Shown piece by piece: positions 52,257-63,009 of a stretch of DNA of 64,000 bases (its first letter is position 1; each line of letters begins with the position of its first letter). Below the pieces are notes generated by a model. It had not been told where the DNA came from. It saw only the letters and a program-made list of their open reading frames with translations, and did no database searches. The position numbers and the translations under genes were made by a program. This stretch comes from Geodermatophilus sabuli (GTDB taxonomy: Bacteria > Actinomycetota > Actinomycetes > Mycobacteriales > Geodermatophilaceae). The stretch covers positions 1 through 64,000 of the forward strand of contig NZ_JAAGWF010000002.1 of assembly GCF_010686765.1 (NCBI RefSeq), written 5' to 3'.

Positions 52257-52311
52257 GGCCCTCCTCGCACCCGCCACGCGCAGGCTCGCGGCGGGGCCCT
52301 GCAGGAGGGCC
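52257..52311 (+). terminator. Compound hairpin between the tautomerase and extradiol genes
   Basis: Outer arms GGCCCTCCT (52257-52265) and AGGAGGGCC (52303-52311), inner arms CCCGCC (52270-52275) and GGCGGG (52290-52295). Same design and similar arm sequence as the hairpins at 5699 and 15560. It lies inside a same-strand gene series and may reduce read-through or stabilise the upstream mRNA. Confidence 0.55.
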
Positions 52312-52340
52312 GACGGAGACATCAACCGAAGGAGATACCT

Positions 52341-53351
52341 GTGCCCCCGCTGCACGACGTCGCGCACCTCGCCCATGTCGAGCTCCTCACGCACAAGCCG
52401 GAGGAGTGCCTGGACTTCTACGTGAACTACCTCGGGATGACCGAGAACGGTTCCTCCGGGGACTCGGTGTTCCTGCGCGCGTGGGACGACTACGAGAACA
52501 CGACCATCAAGCTCACCGCGGCCCATCAGCCGGGTGTGGGCCGGACCAACTTCCGGGCGGGCACGCCCGAGTCGCTGCAGCGGCGGGTCGAGGCCATCGA
52601 GAAGACCGGCCTGGGCAAGGGCTGGCAGGACGGGGACCCCGGCTACGGCCCGGTCTACGTCTTCACCGACCCCGACGGCCACGAGATGGGCCTCTACTAC
52701 GAGACCGAGTGGTACCGGCCCGAGGGCAGGCTCAAGCCCGCGCTGAAGAACCAGGCGCAGGCCTACCCCGGCCGTGGGGTCAGCGTGCGGCGGATCGACC
52801 ACATCAACTACCTCGGCGTCACCCCGGTGGAGAACCGGGACTTCTTCGTCGACACCCTGGGCGCGATGATCACCGAGCAGATCGTGCTCAACGACGGGAC
52901 GATCGCCGGCACCTGGACCACGTTCACCAACAAGGGCTACGACGTCGTCTGGACCAAGGACAACACCGGCACGTCGGGCCGGCTGCACCACCTGTCGTTC
53001 GCCGTGGACAGCCGCGACGACGTCATCCGCGCCGCCGACCTCGCCCTCGAGCACGGCGTGCACATCGAGACCGGGCCGCACAAGCACACCATCCAGCAGA
53101 GCTTCTTCCTCTACGTCTGGGACCCGGCCGGCAACCGCATCGAGCTGGACAACCCCGCCGCCCGGCTGGTCTTCGCGCCGGACTGGCAGCCGGTCGACTG
53201 GAGCGAGGCCGAGCGGGCCAAGGGCCAGGCGTGGGGGCTGAAGACGATCGACACCTTCCACACCCACGGCACGCCGCCGGTGGGGGAGAACCTGGCCGAC
53301 GAGCTGGCCGGCCGTCCCCGGGCCGCCGGTTCCGGGGGCAGCGCCGGGTGA
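52341..53351 (+). CDS. Class I (VOC) extradiol dioxygenase, catechol 2,3-dioxygenase type
   Basis: 336 residues, GTG start with a strong AAGGAG seven bases upstream. Two VOC repeats: an N-terminal non-catalytic one (VAHLAHVELLTHKPEECLDFYVNYLGM) and the catalytic one with Fe(II) ligands His154 (RIDHINYLG), His216 or 217 (GRLHHLSF) and Glu268 (GNRIELD). The extradiol signature from His249 through Tyr258 to Glu268 (KHT...LYVWDPAGNRIE) is intact. It opens a catecholic ring next to a hydroxyl. The presence of both this enzyme and LigAB suggests two different diphenol substrates or a fallback route. Confidence 0.88.
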   Translation: MPPLHDVAHLAHVELLTHKPEECLDFYVNYLGMTENGSSGDSVFLRAWDDYENTTIKLTAAHQPGVGRTNFRAGTPESLQRRVEAIEKTGLGKGWQDGDPGYGPVYVFTDPDGHEMGLYYETEWYRPEGRLKPALKNQAQAYPGRGVSVRRIDHINYLGVTPVENRDFFVDTLGAMITEQIVLNDGTIAGTWTTFTNKGYDVVWTKDNTGTSGRLHHLSFAVDSRDDVIRAADLALEHGVHIETGPHKHTIQQSFFLYVWDPAGNRIELDNPAARLVFAPDWQPVDWSEAERAKGQAWGLKTIDTFHTHGTPPVGENLADELAGRPRAAGSGGSAG

Positions 53352-54124
53352 CCCTGCCGATCGCGGTGCTCGGGCTCGGCGAGGCCGGGTCCGAGATCGC
53401 CCGGGACCTGGTCGCGGCCGGCGCCGACGTCCGCGGGTACGACCCGCGGGTGCCGTCGGTGGACGGCGTCGTGCCCCGCACCGACGAGGCCGACGCCGTC
53501 CGCGACGCCGACCTGGTGCTCAGCGCCAACAGCTCGCACGACGCCATGCCCGCGCTCACCCACGCCCTGCCCGGGCTCCGCCCGGGCACGGTGTGGGCCG
53601 ACCTCAACACCGCCTCGCCGGGGGTCAAGGCGGCGCTCGCGGAGGCGGCCGCACCGGCGGGGGTCGAGGTCGTGGACGTCGCGCTGATGGCGCCGGTCCC
53701 CGGGCTCGGGCTGCGGACGCCGATGGTGGCGTCGGGGACGGCGGCGCGGCGCTACGCCGGCATGCTGGCCGGCGTCGGCGTCACCGTGGAGGTGCTCCCC
53801 GGTCCGGCAGGGGCGGCCATCTCCCGCAAGCTGCTGCGCAGCGTCTTCTACAAGGGTCTGGCCGCGGCGGTCGTCGAGGCGCTCGAGGGCGCGGAGGCCG
53901 CCGGGGTGGCCGACTGGCTGCACGGCAACATCAGCGCCGAGCTGGCCGGCTTCGACGAGCGCACCATCGACCGCCTGGTCTCCGGCACGCACACCCACGC
54001 GCGGCGGCGGGCCGACGAGATGACGGCCGCGGCCGAGCAGCTGGTGGAGCTGGGCGTGCAGCCCCGGGTGGCCGCGGCCGCCCGTGACCGGCTCGTCGAG
54101 CTGCGGGACCGGCCGCAGCCGTGA
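53348..54124 (+). CDS. NAD(P)-binding 6-phosphogluconate-dehydrogenase-like protein (DUF1932)
   Basis: 258 residues, GTG start overlapping the extradiol stop (GTGA). The N-terminal half is a beta-hydroxyacid dehydrogenase Rossmann domain: VLGLGEAGSEIARDLVAAGADVRGYDPR (residues about 6-33), then LSANSSHDAMPALTH and WADLNTASPG. The C-terminal half (RKLLRSVFYKGLAAAVVEALEGAEAAG) fits the helical DUF1932 domain, with the Lys that follows where catalytic Lys stands in this superfamily. It probably oxidises or reduces a hydroxy acid from the ring-cleavage pathway. It is not related to LigC, the Gfo/Idh-type semialdehyde dehydrogenase. Confidence 0.82.
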   Translation: MTLPIAVLGLGEAGSEIARDLVAAGADVRGYDPRVPSVDGVVPRTDEADAVRDADLVLSANSSHDAMPALTHALPGLRPGTVWADLNTASPGVKAALAEAAAPAGVEVVDVALMAPVPGLGLRTPMVASGTAARRYAGMLAGVGVTVEVLPGPAGAAISRKLLRSVFYKGLAAAVVEALEGAEAAGVADWLHGNISAELAGFDERTIDRLVSGTHTHARRRADEMTAAAEQLVELGVQPRVAAAARDRLVELRDRPQP

Positions 54125-54126
54125 CG

Positions 54127-54165
54127 GCGGTGCCGCCGGACGCGCTCGGCGTCCGGCGGCACCGC
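54127..54165. terminator. Strong bidirectional hairpin
   Basis: A 17-bp perfect stem (54127-54143 with 54149-54165) around the loop GCTCG, exactly between the convergent DUF1932 and ligJ genes. No T-run, but the stem is very stable. Confidence 0.75.
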
Positions 54166-54170
54166 GGTGC

Positions 54171-55190
54171 TCAGCGGCCCCGCTTCTGCAAGGCGGCGTC
54201 CAGCCGGGGGAACACGCGGCGCGCGTTGCCCTCGAACACCTTCTCCCGGTCGGCCGCCGACAGGTCGAGCGCGTCGACGTAGCGGCGGGTGTCGTCGAAG
54301 TAGTGGCCGGTCCGCGGGTCGATGCCCCGGACCGCCCCGACCATCTCCGAGCCGAACAGGATGTTGTCGGTGTCGATGACGTCGAACAGCAGGTCGATGC
54401 CCGGCTGGTGGTAGACGCAGGTGTCGAACCAGACGTTGCCCATCACCGACTCCTCGACCGGCGGCCGCTCCAGCATGTCGGCCAGGCCCCGGAAGCGGCC
54501 CCAGTGGTAGGGCACCGCCCCGCCGCCGTGCGGGATGACCAGCCGCAGGTCGGGGAAGTCGGTGAACAGGTCGGCCTGCAGCAGCTGCATGAACGCCGTG
54601 GTGTCGGCGTTGAGGTAGTGCGACCCGGTGGCGTGGAAGTTGTGGTTGGTCACCGCCGACACGTGCACCATCGCCGGGACGTCGAGCTCGACCATCGCCT
54701 CGTAGAACGGGTACCAGCTGCGGTCGGTCAGCGGCGCGGAGGTCCAGTGCCCGCCGCTGGGATCGGGGTTGAGGTTGCAGCCCACGAAGCCCAGCTCGTC
54801 CACGCACCGGCGCAGCTCGGCCACCGAGTGCGCGATCGGGACGCCGGGGGACTGGGGCAGCTGGCAGACGCCGGTGAACGAGTCGGGGAACAGCTCGACG
54901 ACGCGGGCGATCAGGTCGTTGTTCACCTGGGTCCACCGGGTGCTGACCGCCTCGTCCCCGATGTGGTGGCCCATCGCCGAGGCGCGGGGGGAGAAGACCG
55001 TCAGGTCGATGCCGCGTTCCCGCATGAGGCGCAGCTGGCTGCCCTCGATCGTCTCCCGGATCTGGTCGTCGGAGATCGCGGGGTAGCTCGGTGGCTCCTG
55101 GCCGGCGTCGAACGCCGTCCGCTGCGCCTCCCGCCACGCCGTGTGCGGCTGCGGCGCGGTCGTGTAGTGACCATGGCAGTCGATGATCAT
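54171..55190 (-). CDS. ligJ: 4-oxalomesaconate hydratase (LigJ type amidohydrolase)
   Basis: 339 residues, ATG start with GAGGAAGG upstream. It opens MIIDCHGHYTTAPQPHTAWR, the characteristic LigJ start with H-x-H metal ligands, continues with CNLNPDPSGGHW and VHVSAVTNHNFHATGSHYLNAD, LVIPHGGGAVPYHWGRFRGLADM (metal His) and ILFGSEMVGAVRGIDP, and ends near the LigJ length (341). LigJ adds water to 4-oxalomesaconate to give CHA, the substrate of LigK. It is the last gene of the minus-strand C1/folate gene series. Confidence 0.9.
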   Translation of the reverse strand: MIIDCHGHYTTAPQPHTAWREAQRTAFDAGQEPPSYPAISDDQIRETIEGSQLRLMRERGIDLTVFSPRASAMGHHIGDEAVSTRWTQVNNDLIARVVELFPDSFTGVCQLPQSPGVPIAHSVAELRRCVDELGFVGCNLNPDPSGGHWTSAPLTDRSWYPFYEAMVELDVPAMVHVSAVTNHNFHATGSHYLNADTTAFMQLLQADLFTDFPDLRLVIPHGGGAVPYHWGRFRGLADMLERPPVEESVMGNVWFDTCVYHQPGIDLLFDVIDTDNILFGSEMVGAVRGIDPRTGHYFDDTRRYVDALDLSAADREKVFEGNARRVFPRLDAALQKRGR

Positions 55191-55248
55191 GCGGGCCCTT
55201 CCTCGCGTCGTCGTGGTGGGAGCCGTCCCGGTGCGGGCCGTCCCGGCG

Positions 55249-55917
55249 TCAGCTGGTGATCCGCTGCCGGACCTCCGCCTCGACGTCGGCGGCCCGGCGG
55301 GTGAGGTCGTCGACCGACGCCACCATGGCGGTCAGCTCCTCCCGGTACCGCTCGTCCTGGACGCCGGGCAGGTTGACCTCGATCGCCAGGCGCGCCGTGG
55401 TCGCCGCCGCCCGGGCGGCCTCCGTCGCGGCGGAGACGTCGCTGAGCACGTTGAAGTTGGCGATCGGCAGCAGTCGTTCGGCGAGGGTCATCAGCGACGC
55501 CGACGCCGCGATCACGTCCCGGGGTGGGCCGGCGGCCCGCTCCTGTGCCGCACAGATCGCCTGCCTGCGCGCCGCCTCCTCCTCGTCGGTGTCGCGCGGC
55601 AGCCGGTAGGCCTCGGTCACGGCGGTGAACGCCTCACCGTCGGCGGCCGCGGCGTCCAGGCAGGCGTCCCGCTCGACGTCGGCCCGCGCGACGACCTCGG
55701 CGACCACGTCGGCGTGCTCGGCGTACCGCTCACCGGTGGTGAAGCGGCCGACCATCGCCACGAGCGAGGCCGCCAGCGCGGCCTCCATCGCGGCAGCCGC
55801 GCCGGCGCCCGGCGCCGGCATCTTGGCCGCCAGCTGGCCCAGGAAGTGACCCAGCGGCTGGTCGTCGACGCCGGCGTCCCCGTCGTCGGGGACGCCGGCC
55901 CGCTCCGGTGCGCTCAC
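55249..55917 (-). CDS. Cyclodeaminase/methenyltetrahydrofolate cyclohydrolase (FchA-like)
   Basis: 222 residues from the GTG at 55917, overlapping the purU stop (GTGA). All-helical FTCD_C fold: FLGQLAAKMPAPGAGAAAAMEAALAASLVAMVGRFT near residue 20 holds the P-x-P-G-G-G-like nucleotide/folate loop (here PAPGAGA), then EEAARRQAICAAQERAAGPP and NVLSDVSAATEAARAAATTARLAIEVNL with the conserved S-D. These enzymes convert methenyl-THF to 10-formyl-THF. Coupled to PurU, it would complete conversion of the methyl group to formate. Confidence 0.85.
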   Translation of the reverse strand: MSAPERAGVPDDGDAGVDDQPLGHFLGQLAAKMPAPGAGAAAAMEAALAASLVAMVGRFTTGERYAEHADVVAEVVARADVERDACLDAAAADGEAFTAVTEAYRLPRDTDEEEAARRQAICAAQERAAGPPRDVIAASASLMTLAERLLPIANFNVLSDVSAATEAARAAATTARLAIEVNLPGVQDERYREELTAMVASVDDLTRRAADVEAEVRQRITS

Positions 55918-56786
55918 TGGAGCACGACGGTGCGGTTGCCGTTGAGCTGGACCCGGTTCTCGGTGTGCCAGCGGACGGCGCGGGCCAGCGCGCGGCACTC
56001 GGACTCGCGGCCGCGGGCGACGAACGTGTCGGCGTCCATGGAGTGGTCGACGCGCTGGATGTCCTGCTCGATGATCGGGCCCTCGTCGAGGTCGGCGGTG
56101 ACGTAGTGCGCGGTGGCGCCGATGAACTTGACGCCGCGGTCGTGGGCCTGGTGGTAGGGCTTGGCGCCCTTGAAGGCCGGCAGCATCGAGTGGTGGATGT
56201 TGATGGCGTGGCCGGCGAGCTGGCGGCAGAGGTTGTCGGAGAGGATCTGCATGTAGCGGGCGAGGATGACCAGCTCGACGTTCTGCTCCCGGACCATGTC
56301 CAGGAGCTCGGCCTCGGCGGCGTCCTTGGTGTCCTTGGTGACCGGGATGTGCTTGAACGGGACGCCGTAGTGGTCGGCCAGGGGCTTGAGGTCGGGGTGG
56401 TTGGAGACCACCGCGACGACGTCGAGGTTGAGGTCGCCGACGGAGTTGCGGAACAGCAGGTCGTTGAGGCAGTGCGCGAACTTGCTGACCATGATGATCA
56501 CGCGCTCGCGGTGGGAGGTGTCCTCCAGCCGCCAGGTCATGCCGAACTTCTGGGCGACCGGCTCGAAGGCCTGGCACAGCGCGGCGACGTCCAGGCCGGC
56601 GTCCGTGGTCGGGGCGAACTGCACCCGCATGAAGAAGTTGCAGCTCTCGAGGTCGTCGAACTGCGAGCTCTGGGTGATGGTGGCGTCGTGCTCGACGAGG
56701 AACCCGGTGACGGCGTGGACGATGCCGGGGACGTCGGGGCAGGACAGGGTGAGCACGGCGCTGCGGGCGGTCGAGGGGGTCGTCAC
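55914..56786 (-). CDS. purU: Formyltetrahydrofolate deformylase
   Basis: 290 residues, GTG start. N-terminal ACT domain: VLTLSCPDVPGIVHAVTGFLVEHDATI. The catalytic hydrolase domain has KIAHCL-like VSKFAHCLNDLLFRNSVGDL, HIPVTKDTK and the active-site block INIHHSMLPAFKGAKPYHQAHDRGVKFIGATAHYVTADLDEGPIIEQD with the Asn-His-Asp triad. It releases formate and free THF from 10-formyl-THF. Next to an O-demethylase and folate genes it would regenerate THF. Confidence 0.95.
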   Translation of the reverse strand: MTTPSTARSAVLTLSCPDVPGIVHAVTGFLVEHDATITQSSQFDDLESCNFFMRVQFAPTTDAGLDVAALCQAFEPVAQKFGMTWRLEDTSHRERVIIMVSKFAHCLNDLLFRNSVGDLNLDVVAVVSNHPDLKPLADHYGVPFKHIPVTKDTKDAAEAELLDMVREQNVELVILARYMQILSDNLCRQLAGHAINIHHSMLPAFKGAKPYHQAHDRGVKFIGATAHYVTADLDEGPIIEQDIQRVDHSMDADTFVARGRESECRALARAVRWHTENRVQLNGNRTVVLQ

Positions 56787-56884
56787 GGGTCCTCCAGGGT
56801 CGGGATGGGCGGGGCGGCTGTGCGTGTGCGGGACGGTGTGGGACGGCGTGCGGCGGGTCGGTCAGGGGGCTGCGCGGGCGGCGG

Positions 56885-58723
56885 TCACCGGTCGCTCCCC
56901 CCGACGGGCGCCGGGCGGCGCCAGGAGCCCTCGGCCGGGGGACGGCCGTCGTCGTCGGGGGGCCCCAGCAGCCGGGCCGGGCGCCAGCCGCGCAGTGAAC
57001 TCACCACGGCGAGCTCCTCGGCCGCCAGCAGGTCGGCGAGGTGGATGCCGCGCTCGTGCAGCCGGCCCTCCTCCAGCAGCCGGCCGCGCTCGACGCCGGG
57101 CAGGCAGCCCGCGGCGGTGGGGGGCGTCCACCAGCGGCCGCCCAGGCGGACGGCGAGGGTGGCGATGGTCGTCTCGGTGACCTCGCCGCGCTCGTTGACC
57201 AGCACCACGTCGTCGGCCCCGGGGTGGCGGGCGGCGCGGTCGGTGTAGACGTCGCGGCGGGTGGTCTTGTGCTGCAGCCAGGGTGAGCGTGAGTCGACCG
57301 GGTCGGTGTCGACCGCGAGGGTCACCGGCCCGGCGGCGGCCGGCGGGGCGGGCGCCGTCTGCACGTCCACCCGGCCCGACCGGTGCAGCGCGACCCGCAC
57401 GCGGGCCGGCGTCCCGTGGCCGGACAGCGCGGCGTCCAGCTCGGCGCGGACCGCCGCCAGGTCGCAGGCGAACCCGGACCAGTCCGCCGAGTCGGCCAGC
57501 CGGGCCAGGTGCCGCTCCAGGTTGCGCAGCCCGCGGCCGGGCTCGAACAGCAGGGTCTCGAGCAGCTGGTGGTCCTCGGCCGGCGTGGTCAGCACCGCGG
57601 CCTTGGTGAGCAGCTCGGCCCACTCGGCGGCCGGCTCGGAGTCCCAGGTGATCCCGCCACCGGCGCCGTAGGTCCCGGCACCGGTGGCCCGGTCCACGAC
57701 GGCCGTGCGGATGGCCACGCTGAACCGGGCCCGCGGGTGCGGCCCGCCGGGCGGCGCGATCACGCCGATGGCGCCGCAGTAGACGCCGCGGGGGACGATC
57801 TCCAGGTCGCGGATCAGCTCCATCGTGCGGGCCTTGGGGGCGCCGGTGACCGAGCCGCACGGGAACAGCGCCCGGAACACGTCGACCAGCGAGGTCCCCT
57901 CGGGGGTCCGCGCCGTGACCTCCGAGGTCAGCTGCCACACGGTGGGGTAGCGCTCCAGGGCGAACAGCTCCGGGACGGTGACCGAGCCGGTCACCGCGAC
58001 CCGGGAGACGTCGTTGCGGAGCAGGTCGACGATCATCAGGTTCTCCGCCCGCTCCTTGGCGCTCGAGCGCAGCACGCGGGCCCGGTCCCGGTCCTCGGCG
58101 GTGCTGCGCCCGCGGGCGGCGGTGCCCTTCATCGGCCGGGTGCGCAGCACCTCGCCCGACCACTCGAAGAACAGCTCGGGGCTGGCGCTGGCCACGATCG
58201 TCGGCCCCAGGTCGAGGTAGGCGTTGTAGGCGCCGCGCTGGGCCAGCGCGAGGTCGCCGTAGAAGGCCAGCGGGTCCCCGTCGACCCGGCCGTGCAGCCG
58301 GGCGGTGAGGTTGCACTGGTAGGTCTCGCCGGCCGCGATGTGCGCGCGGACGCCGGCCACGGCCCGGGCGTGCTCCTCCGGCGTCCGGTCCGGGGTCCAC
58401 GCGGAGGCGGCCGGCCGCGGACCGGTGACGGGGGCGACCGGGTCGACCTCCGCCGGGGGGTCCCCGATGCCGAACCAGACCAGCGGCGGGTCGCCGGGGC
58501 GGCGCCCGGCCACGGAGAGTGCCGGGTCCAGGCCCGGGGCGGCCTCGTAGCCGACGTAGCCGAACGCCCAGCTGCCCGCGGCGGTGGCCCGCTCGACGTC
58601 GGCCAGGGCGGGGACGACGTCCTCCGGTCGCTCCGCGGTGACGACCCGGTGCGGCGGCGGGAAGCGCAGCGCGGTGCCCGCCGTCAGGTCGTCGAACCGC
58701 GCCCAGGGGGCAGTCAGCGACAT
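56885..58723 (-). CDS. pabB: Aminodeoxychorismate synthase component I / aminodeoxychorismate lyase fusion (PabB-PabC)
   Basis: 612 residues from the ATG at 58723. Residues 1 to about 360 are PabB: HIAAGETYQCNLTARL, PMKGTAARGRS, ERAENLMIVDLLRNDVSR, FPCGSVTGAPKARTMELI and the GGGITWDSEP C-terminal chorismate motif. Residues about 375-600 are a fold-type IV PLP enzyme (PabC): LLETLLFEPGRGLRNLERHLARL at the start, the lysine in LQHKTTRRD, and VNERGEVTETTIATLAV. Together they make p-aminobenzoate from chorismate and a glutamine-derived amine for folate. In this gene series it may raise THF supply for demethylation. Confidence 0.93.
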   Translation of the reverse strand: MSLTAPWARFDDLTAGTALRFPPPHRVVTAERPEDVVPALADVERATAAGSWAFGYVGYEAAPGLDPALSVAGRRPGDPPLVWFGIGDPPAEVDPVAPVTGPRPAASAWTPDRTPEEHARAVAGVRAHIAAGETYQCNLTARLHGRVDGDPLAFYGDLALAQRGAYNAYLDLGPTIVASASPELFFEWSGEVLRTRPMKGTAARGRSTAEDRDRARVLRSSAKERAENLMIVDLLRNDVSRVAVTGSVTVPELFALERYPTVWQLTSEVTARTPEGTSLVDVFRALFPCGSVTGAPKARTMELIRDLEIVPRGVYCGAIGVIAPPGGPHPRARFSVAIRTAVVDRATGAGTYGAGGGITWDSEPAAEWAELLTKAAVLTTPAEDHQLLETLLFEPGRGLRNLERHLARLADSADWSGFACDLAAVRAELDAALSGHGTPARVRVALHRSGRVDVQTAPAPPAAAGPVTLAVDTDPVDSRSPWLQHKTTRRDVYTDRAARHPGADDVVLVNERGEVTETTIATLAVRLGGRWWTPPTAAGCLPGVERGRLLEEGRLHERGIHLADLLAAEELAVVSSLRGWRPARLLGPPDDDGRPPAEGSWRRPAPVGGSDR

Positions 58724-58801
58724 GTCGTCGCGGGTGCCTGCGGCTGCGGGGAGGAGGGCGTCATCCTGGCTTTCTCGAGGTGGGTGTCTCGGCTGCCGGG
58801 G

Positions 58802-58919
58802 CCGCACGCCCCGCGGCGGACCGGCCGGCGCGGGGCGTGCGGTGCCGGGGGCGGGAGCCGGGTGGACCGGCTCCCGTCCCCGGGGTGGGGCGGTGGTGCG
58901 GGGCCGTTCCGGACGGCCC
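58802..58919 (-). terminator. Three consecutive hairpins between ligM and pabBC
   Basis: Stem 1: 58802-58814 with 58830-58842 (13 bp). Stem 2: 58847-58861 with 58867-58881 (15 bp with one G-U pair, loop GTGGA). Stem 3: GGGCCGT (58901-58907) with ACGGCCC (58913-58919). They fill the 206-bp gap after the ligM stop, so pabBC probably has its own promoter or gets only part of the transcript. Confidence 0.6.
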
Positions 58920-58929
58920 GTGGCAGGGC

Positions 58930-61345
<2,416 letters not shown>

Positions 61346-61753
61346 GTGCTTCCTTCCTCGCTGGACGTGCGCATGGGCGGACGGTCTCGCGCGTCCTACC
61401 CGGATCCGGGCTGTGTCCTGCAGTGTCAGGGGTCCGGATTTGCGACCCCTCCGCCGGGCTCACCCCGCTGATGGGCTCCACCAGCGGCTCGTGCACGTCG
61501 GTCACCGCACCGGATCCGAGCGTGCGGTCGGCCCGCGGGGCCGTGCGGGCGCACGGCGTTCCCTCGGGACCCACGGAGAGTGTCTGCCGTCACGCTGCGC
61601 CGCGAGAACCGACGTTCCACGATGTGGAAGGTCACTCCCGGGTGGTCGACCCGATCGCCGACCGTTGGCGGCGGAACAGTCCACCGCGGGCGCCGCCCGC
61701 ATCCGGTGGATCGGCTCGGTTTCTGGCGACCGGGGAGAGGGAAGCAACGAGCG
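61346..61753. other. 408-bp divergent control region of ligAB and the C1 genes, with palindromes
   Basis: The region holds a perfect dyad TTCCAC-GAT-GTGGAA at 61615-61629, 125 bp upstream of ligA, matched by the site at 51050. It also has CCCGGATCCGGG (61399-61410) and a second CGGATCCG (61511-61518). The dyad resembles sites of IclR-type regulators, and an IclR gene is at 31122. No clear -35/-10 pair is seen. GGGGAGAGGGAAG lies ahead of the ligA ATG. I see no convincing small gene. Confidence 0.55.
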
Positions 61754-62113
61754 ATGACGGTCGAGAGCAGGTTCGACGTACCGGGGACCCCGGTGTTCGA
61801 CGGAGAGTCGAGCCGCCGCGGGTACCGGATGAACAAGATGTTCATGACCTTCCGCGACGCTGCCTCCCGCGAGCGGTTCCTCGCCGACGAGGCGGCCTAC
61901 TGCGACGCGTCCGGGCTCTCGCCGGAGCAGAAGGCGGCGGTCCTCGGCCGCGACTGGCAGGGCATGATCGACCTGGGCGCCAGCATCTTCTACATGTACA
62001 AGCTGGCCATGATGGAGGGCCGGTCCATGCAGTACCTGGGCGGCGTGTTCAGCGGCGTGACCGAAGAGGAGTTCGTCGCCGCGATGCGGCGCCGGGGGGA
62101 GAACCGTGGCTGA
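61754..62113 (+). CDS. ligA: Protocatechuate 4,5-dioxygenase / gallate dioxygenase alpha subunit
   Basis: 119 residues from the ATG at 61754. LigA-type small helical subunit: GYRMNKMFMTFRDAASRERFLADEAAYCDASGLSPEQKAAVLGRDWQGMIDLGASIFYMYKLAMM (residues about 23-87) and GVTEEEFVAAMRRRG. It covers the active site of LigB in the heterotetramer. It overlaps ligB by eight bases and is divergent from the MTHFR/ligM genes. Confidence 0.93.
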   Translation: MTVESRFDVPGTPVFDGESSRRGYRMNKMFMTFRDAASRERFLADEAAYCDASGLSPEQKAAVLGRDWQGMIDLGASIFYMYKLAMMEGRSMQYLGGVFSGVTEEEFVAAMRRRGENRG

Positions 62114-62969
62114 GGTGGTCTGGGGACTGGCGACCTCGCACGTCCCGTCGATCGGCGCCGCCATGGACCGCGGCAAGACCGAGACCGACGCCTGGGCGCC
62201 GCTGTTCGAGGGGTACCGGCCCGCCCGCGAGTGGCTGGCCGACCCGGAGCAGGCGCCGGACGTGGCGATCGTCGTCTACAACGACCACGCCAACGGCATC
62301 GACCTCGACGTCGTCCCGACGTTCGGCATCGGCACCGCTGACGAGTACCCGGTCGCCGACGAGGGCTTCGGACCGCGTCCGGTGCCGGTCGTGCAGGGCC
62401 ACCCCGAGCTGTCGCTGCACCTGCTCGAGAAGCTGGTGGACGACGGCTTCGACCTGACCGTCTTCCAGGAGCTCGAGGTCGACCACGGGCTCACCGTGCC
62501 GTTGTCGGTCTGGACGCCGGACCCCGGGGAGTCCTGGCCCTGCCCGGTCGTGCCGCTCCTGGTCAACGTGATCCAGTACCCGCAGCCCACCGCGGCGCGC
62601 TGCTACGCCCTCGGCCAGGCCCTCGGGCGGGCGATCGCCTCGTTCCCGCAGGACCTGAAGGTCGCCGTCCTGGGCACCGGTGGGATGTCCCACCAGCTCG
62701 CCGGCGCCCGGGCCGGGTTCATCAACCCGGAGTTCGACCACATGTTCCTCGACGCCATCGAGAAGGACCCGGCCAAGCTGGCGGCGCTGTCCCGCGAGGA
62801 CTACATCCGCGACGCCGGCTCCGAGGGCATCGAGCTCATCATGTGGCTGATCATGCGCGGGGCGATGAACCCCCAGGTGCGCAAGGTGCACTCGACCTAC
62901 TTCGTGCCGGCGTCCAACACCGCCGCCGCCCTCGCGCTGTTCGACAACCGGTCGACCCAGCTGGTCTGA
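62106..62969 (+). CDS. ligB: Protocatechuate 4,5-dioxygenase / gallate dioxygenase beta (catalytic) subunit
   Basis: 287 residues, GTG start inside the end of ligA. Class III extradiol dioxygenase with Fe(II) ligands in the LigB positions: His12 (TSHVPS), His61 (YNDHANG) and Glu241 (GSEGIEL), plus the catalytic base His197 (GGMSHQL). Cytoplasmic. It cleaves protocatechuate at 4,5 or gallate to 4-oxalomesaconate. LigC and LigI, needed after protocatechuate cleavage, are not in the window, while GalD-, LigJ- and LigK-like enzymes, needed after gallate cleavage, are. Gallate or 3-O-methylgallate is therefore a serious candidate substrate. Confidence 0.93.
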   Translation: MAEVVWGLATSHVPSIGAAMDRGKTETDAWAPLFEGYRPAREWLADPEQAPDVAIVVYNDHANGIDLDVVPTFGIGTADEYPVADEGFGPRPVPVVQGHPELSLHLLEKLVDDGFDLTVFQELEVDHGLTVPLSVWTPDPGESWPCPVVPLLVNVIQYPQPTAARCYALGQALGRAIASFPQDLKVAVLGTGGMSHQLAGARAGFINPEFDHMFLDAIEKDPAKLAALSREDYIRDAGSEGIELIMWLIMRGAMNPQVRKVHSTYFVPASNTAAALALFDNRSTQLV

Positions 62970-62972
62970 GCG

Positions 62973-63001
62973 CCGGGCCGGGGCGGAGCGCCCCGGCCCG
63001 G
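62973..63001. terminator. Bidirectional hairpin between ligB and the antiporter gene
   Basis: CCGGGCCGGGGC (62973-62984), loop GGAGC, GCCCCGGCCCGG (62990-63001); a perfect 12-bp stem between convergent genes. Confidence 0.7.
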
Positions 63002-63009
63002 GCGGGCCG

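Noticed and set aside
53348..54124. Calling the DUF1932 protein LigC
   Set aside because: LigC belongs to the Gfo/Idh/MocA family; this protein has the 6-phosphogluconate-dehydrogenase-like N-terminus and a DUF1932 C-terminus.
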